Assembly: GCA_017431515.1 (NCBI GenBank)
Contig: JAFRKV010000002.1
Span: 1 to 55,673, forward strand
Length of the DNA: 55,673 nucleotides
Direction of reading: 5' to 3'
Origin: Lachnospiraceae bacterium
Lineage (GTDB): Bacteria > Bacillota > Clostridia > Lachnospirales > Lachnospiraceae
Positions 1-7,443 of the stretch are shown one piece after another. Below the pieces are notes generated by a model. That model had not been told where the DNA came from. It saw only the letters and a list, made by a program, of their open reading frames with translations, and did no database searches. The position numbers were made by a program, and so were the translations under genes. The stretch's first letter is position 1, and each line of letters begins with the position of its first letter.

Positions 1-31
1 CCATTCCTACGTAAACTGTGGTATTATTCAT
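1..31 (-). CDS. Partial gene start, probable IS110-family transposase
   Basis: Only the first ten codons are inside the window, read leftward from an ATG at 31-29. They give MNNTTVYVGM, preceded by a strong AAGGAGGT ribosome binding site. From memory this opening matches many Clostridial IS110-family transposases, whose next residues form the DVHK-type RuvC-like active site. IS110 enzymes recombine a circular element into target DNA guided by a bridge RNA. The catalytic part lies outside the window, so the identification rests on ten residues. Any gene with a similar start would be an alternative. Confidence 0.5.
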   Translation of the reverse strand, partial: MNNTTVYVGM

Positions 32-86
32 TTGTGACCTCCTTTTGTATGCGGTAATCCCTGTTACCATTGTTATTAGCAACTAT

Positions 87-115
87 AGTATACAGGTAAA
101 TCCACGTTGCTACAA
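87..115 (-). promoter_or_regulatory. Candidate promoter for the leftward edge gene
   Basis: On the minus strand a TTGTAG box (115-110) and a TATACT box (92-87) are 17 bases apart. Transcription would begin near position 80 and leave about 50 bases of leader before the ATG at 31. The leader holds a short GGTAA/TTACC hairpin. That is short for a typical IS110 bridge RNA. Confidence 0.4.
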
Positions 116-147
116 AATGGAGGTCATTACATATTGTCTAAAGGATT

Positions 148-447
148 TTATTCCTCCGGATCGTCGGTGTCTTCGATGGGGAGATCAGAAAAAGCGGCGG
201 AAGCAAGCTCATACTCCTCGTCGGTTTCGATGTTGTCAAGGGAAGGATTGCCTTCTTCGTCCTCGGCATAGCGGTAGAGATAGATTTCGCCGTCGGCATT
301 GTCTTCGCCGTTTTCATCCTGGGGGATGAGGGCGATATAGTCCCGGCCGCCGGCAGAAAAGATCGTTAAGATCCGGCATTCGACCGCATCACCTTCGTCT
401 AATTCAAGCGTCACGCGCACATCTTCCATCAGATCCACTTCTGCCAT
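148..447 (-). CDS. DUF1292 domain protein
   Basis: A 99-residue acidic protein whose residues about 10-60 match the DUF1292 pattern: an N-terminal beta-strand region, a phrase like YIALIPQ, and EIYLYRY. DUF1292 proteins are small, common in Firmicutes, and without a known function; in many genomes they sit near ruvX/yrrK and alaS, which is not the case here. The C-terminal third is nearly all Asp/Glu. The start is set by an AGGAGG site nine bases upstream of the ATG. It has its own minus-strand promoter at 480-509, which overlaps the promoter of the divergent GlgX-like gene. Identification of the family is fairly sure; function is unknown. Confidence 0.8.
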   Translation of the reverse strand: MAEVDLMEDVRVTLELDEGDAVECRILTIFSAGGRDYIALIPQDENGEDNADGEIYLYRYAEDEEGNPSLDNIETDEEYELASAAFSDLPIEDTDDPEE

Positions 448-479
448 GGGATAAGCCCTCCTCGCATCATTCCGGATTC

Positions 480-509
480 ATTATAGAATCCGCGGGGAAC
501 GGTTGTCAA
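480..509 (-). promoter_or_regulatory. Sigma-A type promoter for the DUF1292 gene
   Basis: On the minus strand TTGACA (509-504) and TATAAT (485-480) are both perfect consensus boxes with an 18-base spacer. The -35 box occupies almost the same bases as the -35 box of the plus-strand promoter at 503-530. Confidence 0.75.
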
Positions 510-530
510 TCTGGGATTTTGTGATATACT
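503..530 (+). promoter_or_regulatory. Sigma-A type promoter for the GlgX-like gene
   Basis: TTGTCA (503-508) and TATACT (525-530) are 16 bases apart. Transcription would begin near 537, so the multi-hairpin element at 549-691 lies wholly inside the 5' leader. The -35 overlaps the oppositely directed -35 of the DUF1292 promoter. Confidence 0.7.
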
Positions 531-548
531 AATTAACTGTATGGAAGA

Positions 549-691
549 AATTACTTTTCATAGTCGAATTGCGCACTTGCTGCGCAATTACGACCCAAAG
601 CGTATCGGCTGAGATTGGTTTTGCCCCATCGCCGCAGGCGATTCAATTGGCAAAACCAGTTACATTCACAGATGGGCTGTGAATAGTAACT
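549..691 (+). promoter_or_regulatory. Multi-hairpin leader element upstream of the GlgX-like gene
   Basis: An imperfect outer stem pairs 549-563 with 677-691 (12 of 15 bases). Inside are a strong hairpin 564-593 (AATTGCGCA with TGCGCAATT), and 616-658 (TGGTTTTGCC with GGCAAAACCA, which encloses ATCGCC/GGCGAT). The segment 659-671 is also complementary to 677-690, so it competes with the left outer strand for the same partner. The right strand ends one base before the GGGAG ribosome binding site at 692-696. The layout resembles the elements at 7280, 10568 and 11940, but the sequence does not. Confidence 0.6.
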
Positions 692-702
692 GGGAGAACA
701 CC

Positions 703-2643
703 ATGGGATATCAGATCAGACAAGGTAACTACGAAAAGATGGGCGCGCTCCAGATGGGGAGCGACGTGATGTTTACATTTGCCTGTCCCAACGGAGAGGA
801 CTGTGCGGTGCTGCTTTACAAAAAGGAGACCGCCAAACGTCCGACGGTGATCGATGTGCCGAAAAGCTATCGGATCGGCTCGCTCTACTCCGTGCTGGTG
901 CAGGGCGTTTCTTTGGACACCTTTGATTACAATTTCCGGATCGGGAAGACGGTTGTCACAGATCCCTATGCGGCGAGGATCGTCGGCCGGGAGAAATGGG
1001 CGGATCACGCCCGGCTTTCGGATCCCCACAGCCTGCGGAGCAGTTATTATCCAGAGCCCTTTGACTGGGACGGGGACGAGCGGGTGCATCTGGCGGATGA
1101 AGAGATGATCCTTTATAAGCTCCATGTCAGGGCATTTACCAAGGACGGTCTGACAAAGGGCGCAAGGAAAGGGACTTTCGCCGGTGTGCAGGACGGGATT
1201 CCTTATCTCAAGGAACTGGGGATCACTTCCGTGGAGCTGATGCCGGTGTATGAGTTTGAGGAGATCCTGCCGCAGGAAACCAAGCCTGTGTATCAAAACT
1301 ATGAGGCCTGGAAAGAGGAACGGGAGAAGCCGGAGACAAAAGAGGCCGAAACCCCTGTGGAAGCACCGATAAAGCTCAATGTCTGGGGCTATCGTGACGC
1401 GGATTATTTTGCGCCGAAGGCTTCTTACGCAGCGGGAACCGACCCTGCGGGAGAAATGCGGGAACTGGTGAGGGCGCTCCATCGGAACCGGATGGAATGC
1501 ATTCTCGAGTTTTTCTTCCCGGAAGGGCATACGGGGAGTTATATCGTCTCCGTGCTGCGGTACTGGGTCAGAGAGTATCACGTGGACGGTGTCCATCTCC
1601 TCGGCTATCATCTGCCGATGCAGGAGATCATCGGAGATCCGCTGCTTTCCGACACCAAGATCTTTTACACCGGGTTCGACGCAGAGTTTATCTCCGGCAA
1701 CAAAGAGAAAAACCGCCTGTTTGTTTATAACGATGAATATCAGTATCCGGCGCGCAAAATGCTGAACCGTCTCGAGATGAATCTGGACGAGATAGTTGCC
1801 CAGATCGTGAAATGGCATCCGGCGCAGGGCTTTGTGAATTACATTACCAGCAACAACGGGTTTACGTTGTACGATTTGTTTTCCTATACGGAAAAACACA
1901 ACGAGGCAAACGGGGAAGGCAATACAGACGGCAGCAACTGGAATTACAGCGCGAATTACGGCGAGGAAGGAAAGAGTCGTAAAAAAGCGGTGAATCTGGA
2001 GCGTGACCGTCAGATGCGAAACGCTTTTTCTCTGCTCCTGCTCTCCAAGGGCGTGCCGCTGATCTATGAGGGCGACGAACTCATGAACAGCAAGGGCGGC
2101 AACAACAATACCTATTGTCAGGATAACCGGGTCTCCTATGTGACCTGGTCCAAACGCAAGCAGAATCTGGAGCTGCGGGGGTTTGTCAAACGGCTCATCG
2201 CGTTCCGAAAGGATCATCCGGTGCTTTCCGACCGGGGCATCCAGGGAAAGACCGTGCGGCCGGAGAGCGGGCTGCCGGAAATCTCTTATCACGGGGAAAA
2301 CGCGTGGATCTCAGGGCCGGAGTACGGACGCTGCGCCATCGGCATTTTGTATTGCGGCGAGTATATCGTGGATGAGGACGGCAAGACCGACGACCTGATC
2401 TATATCGCTTATAATTTCATGGGCGGACAGCAGACGCTGGCGCTGCCGAAACTGCCCTTTGAAGGGAACTGGGTAAAGATCATGGATACCGCGGTTGCCG
2501 CGGAGCCGTTCCTGAGAAAGCCCGAGCGGACCAGGGATCAGAGGATCTATATGCCCGGCCGGTCGGTGCGGATTTATATCGGAAAACGAAGCGCTGCGAA
2601 GAAAGCTCCTGTGAAACAGGAAGCGCGCGGGAAACAGAAATGA
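703..2643 (+). CDS. GlgX/TreX-like protein of the GH13 family, predicted catalytically inactive
   Basis: A 646-residue relative of bacterial glycogen debranching enzymes. It keeps an N-terminal beta-sandwich (about 10-110), ELMPVYEF, VWGYRDADYFAP (from 227), YCQDN and RKDHPVL, all typical of GlgX/TreX. The four GH13 active-site regions are degraded. The DVV-NH region reads LEFFFPEGH (Asp to Glu269). In the GFRFDL region the nucleophile Asp is Leu300 and the Arg is His298. In AEPWD the acid Glu is Thr323. In the HD pair both are Asn (384-385). The fold may bind glucan or do something else, but should not hydrolyse it. The start at 703 is chosen for GGGAG six bases upstream; a GTG at 679 lies inside the leader hairpin. 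It overlaps the next gene by four bases (ATGA). Confidence 0.8.
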   Translation: MGYQIRQGNYEKMGALQMGSDVMFTFACPNGEDCAVLLYKKETAKRPTVIDVPKSYRIGSLYSVLVQGVSLDTFDYNFRIGKTVVTDPYAARIVGREKWADHARLSDPHSLRSSYYPEPFDWDGDERVHLADEEMILYKLHVRAFTKDGLTKGARKGTFAGVQDGIPYLKELGITSVELMPVYEFEEILPQETKPVYQNYEAWKEEREKPETKEAETPVEAPIKLNVWGYRDADYFAPKASYAAGTDPAGEMRELVRALHRNRMECILEFFFPEGHTGSYIVSVLRYWVREYHVDGVHLLGYHLPMQEIIGDPLLSDTKIFYTGFDAEFISGNKEKNRLFVYNDEYQYPARKMLNRLEMNLDEIVAQIVKWHPAQGFVNYITSNNGFTLYDLFSYTEKHNEANGEGNTDGSNWNYSANYGEEGKSRKKAVNLERDRQMRNAFSLLLLSKGVPLIYEGDELMNSKGGNNNTYCQDNRVSYVTWSKRKQNLELRGFVKRLIAFRKDHPVLSDRGIQGKTVRPESGLPEISYHGENAWISGPEYGRCAIGILYCGEYIVDEDGKTDDLIYIAYNFMGGQQTLALPKLPFEGNWVKIMDTAVAAEPFLRKPERTRDQRIYMPGRSVRIYIGKRSAAKKAPVKQEARGKQK

Positions 2644-3227
2644 AAGCGTGGAAGCATTTTTGCACGGTGACCCATCACAGACATCTTGTGCGGCATTACT
2701 GCTTCATGGCAGGATTGTATTGGCAGGGGCTGACTCACGATCTTTCCAAGTATTCCTGGACGGAGTTCAGAGTCGGCGCGAAATACTATCAGGGAACGCG
2801 CAGCCCTAACAACGCGGAACGGGAGACAGTGGGGTATTCCACGGCCTGGCTTCATCACAAGGGACGCAACAAGCACCATCTGGAGTACTGGATCGACTAC
2901 GGGATTGGCGAAGTGAAGGGCATGGTGGGCATGCGGATGCCGGTGCGGTATGTGGTCGAGATGTTCTGCGACCGGATCGCGGCCTGCAGAACCTACGGCA
3001 AGGACAGTTACACGGATGCGAGCCCATATCTCTACTATGAGAAAGGCAAATCCTATCATATGCTCCATGACAGGACCCGGGCTTTGTTGGAGGATCTGTT
3101 GCGGAGATTGAAGGATGACGGGGAGGAAAAGACCTTCCGCTATATCCGGGAAGTGGTCCTGACCCCATCATATATTGAAAAATACGAGGACGAGGTTATT
3201 GCAGGAAGAACAGGAGAGGGGCTGTAA
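2640..3227 (+). CDS. DUF5662 family protein
   Basis: A 195-residue protein rich in His, Tyr and Trp, with an N-terminal run of histidines (VTHHRHLVRHYC), then LTHDLSKYSWTEF, LHHKGRNKHHLEYW and a C-terminal basic helix. These are the features of the DUF5662 family, soluble Firmicutes and phage-associated proteins of unknown function. The repeated H-D and H-H-K-x-R-N-K-H-H motifs suggest a metal-binding helical protein, similar in feel to HD-domain phosphohydrolases; this is inference. Its ATG overlaps the stop of the GlgX-like gene, so the two are translationally coupled. Its stop codon lies in a possible terminator hairpin (3219-3235). Confidence 0.7.
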   Translation: MKAWKHFCTVTHHRHLVRHYCFMAGLYWQGLTHDLSKYSWTEFRVGAKYYQGTRSPNNAERETVGYSTAWLHHKGRNKHHLEYWIDYGIGEVKGMVGMRMPVRYVVEMFCDRIAACRTYGKDSYTDASPYLYYEKGKSYHMLHDRTRALLEDLLRRLKDDGEEKTFRYIREVVLTPSYIEKYEDEVIAGRTGEGL

Positions 3228-3235
3228 GCCCTTTT
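3219..3235 (+). terminator. Possible short terminator after the DUF5662 gene
   Basis: GGGCT and AGCCC enclose a three-base loop and are followed by TTTTCT. The stem is only five base pairs, so it may be weak or incidental. Confidence 0.35.
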
Positions 3236-3305
3236 CTGATATATGGGAAGCGAAGGAAAGCGTTTCTCATCCAAATGCTATACATCGGAAAGGAAGAAAA
3301 CAATA

Positions 3306-4313
3306 GTGGAAAAGGACAGAAAGATTTTATACAGCGGCATGCAGGCCACCGGGACATTGCAGCTCGGCAATTATATCGGTGCATTGAAAAACTGGGTGAC
3401 GCTGAGCACGGAATATGACTGCATTTACGGGATCATGGATCTGCATTCCCTGACGGTGCGCCAGGACCCGACGGAGTTCCGTCAGAACGCCAGACGGTTT
3501 TACACCCTTTATGTGGCGGCAGGACTGGATCCGGAGAAAAACATCGTTTACTATCAGTCCCATGTAAGCGCCCACGCGGAGCTGGCGTGGATTCTGAACT
3601 GCTTCACCTATATGGGGGAACTGGGACGGATGACGCAGTTTAAGGACAAGTCGCAGAAGCATGCGGACAATGTCAATGCCGGACTGTTTACCTATCCGGT
3701 GCTGATGGCGGCGGATATCCTGCTTTATCAGGCGGACAAAGTGCCGGTGGGTGCAGATCAGAAGCAGCATGTGGAGATCTGCCGTGACATTGCGCAGCGC
3801 TTCAATGCGATCTACGGCGATGTCTTCAAGATCCCGGAGCCCTATATCGCAAAGGCGGGGGCGAAGGTCATGAGCCTTGCAGAGCCGGAAAAGAAGATGA
3901 GCAAATCGGATGAAAATCCCAATGCGACCATCTTTGTGCTGGATGACAGGGATACGATCCTGCGGAAGTTCAAGCGGGCGGTGACGGATTCCGAGACCGA
4001 GGTGCGTTTTGACCCGGAGCAGAAACCCGGTGTCTCCAATCTCATGACAATCTATTCCTGCGTGACTGGAAAGGACATGGATGCCATCACGTCTGAATTT
4101 GCGGGCAAAGGCTACGGCGATTTCAAGAGCGCGGTGGGAGAAGCGGTGGCAGATCATCTGGCGCCGATCCAGAAGCGTTATGAAGACCTGACGAAGGAAA
4201 AAACCTACATCGAGACCTGCATCAAGACGAACGATGAAAAAGCCGCGTATCTGGCAAATAAAACCCTTCGGAAGGTGCAAAAAAAGGTGGGACTCACAGA
4301 GCGGATCAGGTAA
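3306..4313 (+). CDS. trpS: Tryptophanyl-tRNA synthetase
   Basis: A class I aminoacyl-tRNA synthetase of 335 residues that charges tRNA-Trp. The Rossmann signature appears as TGTLQLGNYIGAL (the HIGH counterpart is GNYIG), and the second signature as KKMSKSDEN. Length and motif order fit bacterial TrpRS. I place the start at GTG 3306, giving MEKDRKILYSG, because AGGAAG lies nine bases upstream and the homologous region begins at once. An upstream ATG at 3243 would add an unlikely 21 residues. There is no visible T-box leader in the 78 bases before it, although T-boxes are common before trpS in this group. It converges with dprA. Confidence 0.95.
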   Translation: MEKDRKILYSGMQATGTLQLGNYIGALKNWVTLSTEYDCIYGIMDLHSLTVRQDPTEFRQNARRFYTLYVAAGLDPEKNIVYYQSHVSAHAELAWILNCFTYMGELGRMTQFKDKSQKHADNVNAGLFTYPVLMAADILLYQADKVPVGADQKQHVEICRDIAQRFNAIYGDVFKIPEPYIAKAGAKVMSLAEPEKKMSKSDENPNATIFVLDDRDTILRKFKRAVTDSETEVRFDPEQKPGVSNLMTIYSCVTGKDMDAITSEFAGKGYGDFKSAVGEAVADHLAPIQKRYEDLTKEKTYIETCIKTNDEKAAYLANKTLRKVQKKVGLTERIR

Positions 4314-4349
4314 GCATACTGCCGCTGCTTGTTGTCATATTTCATTCTT

Positions 4350-5444
4350 CTAATAAAGCCGCCGGTACGCCCCCGGGAAGCCCTCCTCCGCCAGATGCTT
4401 TTTGATCAGCCCATCCAGCGCCGCAGACAGCGCCGGGATGGAAAGATCCGTTTTCTCCAATAGTTCCTCCAGACCCTTCGGCAGGATCTCCAGCGCCTCA
4501 TACACGGTTCGTTCCGTCGCAGGAAGCGCCCGGAGGCAAGGCTCCTTGGTATTCCCGGCATTCCCGGCATGCACTCCCTTGACCTTCAAATCGGTCAACA
4601 GTTCCTCCACGGAGACGATGGGGTAGGCACCCTGCCGGATCAGTTGATTGGTGCCGTATGACAGGGCATCCGTGATCCTGCCCGGCAGCGCATAGACATC
4701 CTTCCCCTGCTCCAAGGCAAAATCCGCCGTGATCAGCGACCCGGACCGCGCCCGCGCTTCGATCACAAGCACCGCATCGGAAAGCGCGCTGATCAACCGG
4801 TTTCTGGCAGGAAAAAACCCCTTTTCCGGCGGTGTCCCCGGGGCAAATTCCGACAAGACGCCGAAACGGGATACCAACGTTTCATAGAGCTGCCTCCCAC
4901 TTCTTGGATAGCAGATATCCGGCCCGCACCCCAAAAGTGCATAGGTTTCTCCGCCTCCTGCGATCGCGCCCGCATGGGAAGCAGCATCAATTCCCCGCGC
5001 CATGCCGCTGATCACAATCACCCCTGCCGCGGCAAGCGCCCCGGCGATTCGTTTTGCCATATCCCTGCCGTATTCCGTGCATTCCCGCGCGCCTACCATC
5101 GCCACCGCTCTTTGTTCCTCCGCAGGCAGTTTTCCGCGGAAAAACAAAAGATGCGGTGCATCAAAAAGGGAGAGGAGGCGGCTTGGATATCCTGCTTCTC
5201 CTTTTCTGATGACAGAGACATTCCTTTTCGCCAATGCCTCCCATTGTCTTTCCAGATCCCATGTGCGCCGGCTTTCGACGATCCTTTGCATATCATCTTC
5301 GCGCAGCAAAGGAATATAGCGCAGCGCCTCCTCTTTTAAATAGAAGCATTCCCGCGCCGTTCCACAGGCGCTGATGATGGAAGCGATCTTTCTTTGCCCG
5401 ATGCCCGGAACGCTTGCAAGCCACAGATCATATGGATTTGCCAT
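4350..5444 (-). CDS. dprA: DNA processing protein DprA
   Basis: A 364-residue DprA/Smf protein. In natural transformation DprA binds incoming single-stranded DNA and loads RecA. The order is an N-terminal helix-hairpin-helix/SAM-like part (PGIGQRK near the start), the Rossmann fold with VGARECTEYGRDMA, ISGMARGIDAASH, LLGCGPDICYP and the phosphate-binding ARSGSLITADFALEQG, then a C-terminal winged-helix part (about 300-364). The start is the ATG at 5444-5442 with AGGGGG upstream; a longer reading would overlap comM. It follows comM by 13 bases, so the two are probably co-transcribed. Bacillus has dprA beside topA too. Confidence 0.93.
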   Translation of the reverse strand: MANPYDLWLASVPGIGQRKIASIISACGTARECFYLKEEALRYIPLLREDDMQRIVESRRTWDLERQWEALAKRNVSVIRKGEAGYPSRLLSLFDAPHLLFFRGKLPAEEQRAVAMVGARECTEYGRDMAKRIAGALAAAGVIVISGMARGIDAASHAGAIAGGGETYALLGCGPDICYPRSGRQLYETLVSRFGVLSEFAPGTPPEKGFFPARNRLISALSDAVLVIEARARSGSLITADFALEQGKDVYALPGRITDALSYGTNQLIRQGAYPIVSVEELLTDLKVKGVHAGNAGNTKEPCLRALPATERTVYEALEILPKGLEELLEKTDLSIPALSAALDGLIKKHLAEEGFPGAYRRLY

Positions 5445-5457
5445 TCGTTTTTCCCCC

Positions 5458-6996
5458 TCAATCCCTGTTTCTCTCCTCCGGTTCCCAGTCGCGTTTTTCC
5501 ACACCCCGATAGCAGACGGCTTCTGCAAGGCACGTTTCATCTATCCGGTCTTTCCCGGAAAGATCCGCGATGGTCCGCGCCACCTTTAAGATCTTATGAT
5601 AGCCCCGCGCTGTCAGGTTGCGTCGAAAAAAGACTTCTTCCAAATAATCTCTTGCGGCTGCATCCAGAGGAACGTATTGTTTGATCAAGCCTGCGGGAAG
5701 CGCGCTGTTAAAACGAAATGCCTCGCCCCGATACCGCGCCCTTTGGATCGACTGCGCCTCCTCCACTCTGCGCCTGATCGCAGCGGAAGATTCCCCCTTC
5801 GATTCGCCGGATAACTCCTCAAAAGCCACGGCTTTGATCCCGACAGCCAGATCCATCCGGTCAATGACAGGTTCACTGATCTTTCCCAGAAAGCGGTCCA
5901 GCTGCCGTCTCGTGCAGCGGCACTTGTTTCTGTCCGGATAGTAGCCGCACTGGCAAGGGTTCATCGCCGCCACCAGCATAAATTTCGCCGGATACCGGTA
6001 ACTCCCGTTGGCGCGCGCGATAGTGATCTCATGGTCCTCCATGGGCTGCCGCAGTACCTCCAGCACCTGTGGGGAAAATTCCGTCAGTTCATCCAGAAAG
6101 AGCACCCCGTTATGGGCAAGGGAGATCTCCCCCGGACGCGGGATCGTCCCGCCGCCGGCCATCCCCTGGAGCGTCGCCGTATGGTTCGGCGAACGAAAGG
6201 GTCTTCGTTTGGAAAGGGCGGTCGCACCGGTCAAAAGTCCCGCCACGCTCTGAATCTTGCTGGTCTCCATCTGCTCTTTCCGGTCCATCTCCGGCAGAAT
6301 TGAGGGCAGGCGCTTCGCCGCCATGCTTTTTCCCGCGCCGGGAGGACCGATCATCAGAAGATTGTGCATCCCTGCGCAGGCGATTTCGCAGGCCCGTTTC
6401 AAAAGTTTCTGCCCTTTGATCTCGGCAAAATCCGGCGCCGACGCTTCTTTTGCCTCACCCTGCGCTTCCCGCGGCGGAATCTCATAATCTCCGGTCAGGT
6501 AGTCCACTGCGCCGTTGATGCTCTCCACCGGGATCACTTCAATCCCGCCCAGCAGTTCTGCCTCCACCCTGTTTTGCGCCGGCACCAAAATCCGCTTGAT
6601 CTGCAGCTCCGCGGCCTTTGCTACAATAGGCAGAACACCCGGGATCGGACACACATTGCCCTGCAGATTGACCTCTCCGATCACAAAAGTATCCCAAAAA
6701 GCATCCGGCGGGATTACGCCGGTTGCCGACAGGATTGCAAGCGCCACCGGAAGATCAAACCCCGTTCCGGATTTCCTGATGTCCGCCGGATACAGATTCA
6801 CCGTGATCCGCTTTACGGGCAGTGCAAACCCGCTGTTTCTGAGCGCCGTCGAGACCCGTTCTCTGGCTTCCCGCACTTCCGAGCTGAGATACCCCACCAT
6901 CTGAAACATCGGCATGCCTTCCGACACATCCGCCTCCACGCGGATTGGCAGCCCGTCAATTCCATAAATTGCCGCCGACTGTACTTCGCTTACCAT
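5458..6996 (-). CDS. comM: ComM/YifB family AAA+ Mg-chelatase-like ATPase
   Basis: A 512-residue protein with an N-terminal Lon-protease-like (ChlI) fold (about 1-165), a central AAA+ ATPase with Walker A GPPGAGKS, and a C-terminal Mg-chelatase domain. The Cys-rich NPCQCGYYPD plus CRCT motif typical of YifB is present. In some bacteria ComM is a hexameric helicase that drives branch migration during integration of transforming DNA, which agrees with its pairing with dprA. Start at 6996 is chosen for GGAGG five bases upstream; an alternative 18 codons further up has no good site. Its leader carries a promoter and a terminator-like hairpin. Confidence 0.92.
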   Translation of the reverse strand: MVSEVQSAAIYGIDGLPIRVEADVSEGMPMFQMVGYLSSEVREARERVSTALRNSGFALPVKRITVNLYPADIRKSGTGFDLPVALAILSATGVIPPDAFWDTFVIGEVNLQGNVCPIPGVLPIVAKAAELQIKRILVPAQNRVEAELLGGIEVIPVESINGAVDYLTGDYEIPPREAQGEAKEASAPDFAEIKGQKLLKRACEIACAGMHNLLMIGPPGAGKSMAAKRLPSILPEMDRKEQMETSKIQSVAGLLTGATALSKRRPFRSPNHTATLQGMAGGGTIPRPGEISLAHNGVLFLDELTEFSPQVLEVLRQPMEDHEITIARANGSYRYPAKFMLVAAMNPCQCGYYPDRNKCRCTRRQLDRFLGKISEPVIDRMDLAVGIKAVAFEELSGESKGESSAAIRRRVEEAQSIQRARYRGEAFRFNSALPAGLIKQYVPLDAAARDYLEEVFFRRNLTARGYHKILKVARTIADLSGKDRIDETCLAEAVCYRGVEKRDWEPEERNRD

Positions 6997-7116
6997 ATAA
7001 ACCTCCAACCATCCGGGATGAGAACGTGTCCATTCCGCAAAAACGCGCAAAAACAGAATGGCGTCGTCGTTTTCCCGAAAAACAAGGGGGAATCCTGCGG
7101 TGAATCCGGCAGATAA

Positions 7117-7157
7117 AGAAAAAAGAGATGCTCTTATATTACCAAAAGATCATCTCT
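7117..7157 (-). terminator. Terminator-like hairpin in the comM leader
   Basis: Read on the minus strand, AGAGATG pairs with CATCTCT, with TCTT/AAGA continuing the stem after one mismatch, followed by a run of T. It begins about eight bases after the predicted comM start of transcription, and no other minus-strand gene lies upstream. It could attenuate comM-dprA transcription. Confidence 0.5.
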
Positions 7158-7171
7158 CTGTTTCTAAAATT

Positions 7172-7201
7172 TTTATAAATTTTTCAGGTTTTAAATGTCA
7201 A
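7172..7201 (-). promoter_or_regulatory. Promoter for comM-dprA
   Basis: Minus-strand TTGACA (7201-7196) and TATAAA (7177-7172) with an 18-base spacer. It is back to back with the topA promoter that begins at 7219. Confidence 0.65.
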
Positions 7202-7218
7202 TAAAAAGAAAAATCTTC

Positions 7219-7247
7219 TTGAAAAAGTCAGAAAGCGGGTGTATAGT
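7219..7247 (+). promoter_or_regulatory. Promoter for topA
   Basis: TTGAAA (7219-7224), 17 bases, TATAGT (7242-7247). Transcription would begin near 7254, which puts the structured element at 7280-7423 in the topA leader. Confidence 0.65.
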
Positions 7248-7279
7248 GGTTTCGATTTTTGACGCGAAAATGAAATAAT

Positions 7280-7423
7280 GATGGTGGGGGCAAAAGTGCC
7301 ATGCGTGGAACACGCATGTGCACTTTGCGTGGCGAGGCGCTCTGACACGCTAGCGTGTCGAGACGCCTTACCACGCAAAGGTCACAATGTCACTTCGTGA
7401 CATGTGACTTTTGCCCCGACATC
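7280..7423 (+). repeat. Structured palindromic element, copy A (topA leader)
   Basis: The outer stem pairs GGGGCAAAAGT with ACTTTTGCCCC, with GATG/CATC at the ends. Inside are three hairpins. Arm 1 is CATGCGTG-GAA-CACGCATG (7300-7318). Arm 2 starts CTTTGCGTGG (7323-7332), pairs with CCACGCAAAG (7371-7380), and is capped by GACACGC/GCGTGTC. Arm 3 (7381-7408) has GTCACA/TGTGAC and TGTCAC/GTGACA around TTC. The element ends six bases before the AGGAGG of topA. Related copies are at 10568 and 11940. Confidence 0.85.
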
Positions 7424-7443
7424 AAAAACAGGAGGAACACATT

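Noticed and set aside
643-2292. A 549-codon open frame on the minus strand opposite the GlgX-like gene
   Set aside because: It has no family signature, is rich in His/Arg/Leu as antisense shadows are, and lies against a frame with clear GH13 conservation.
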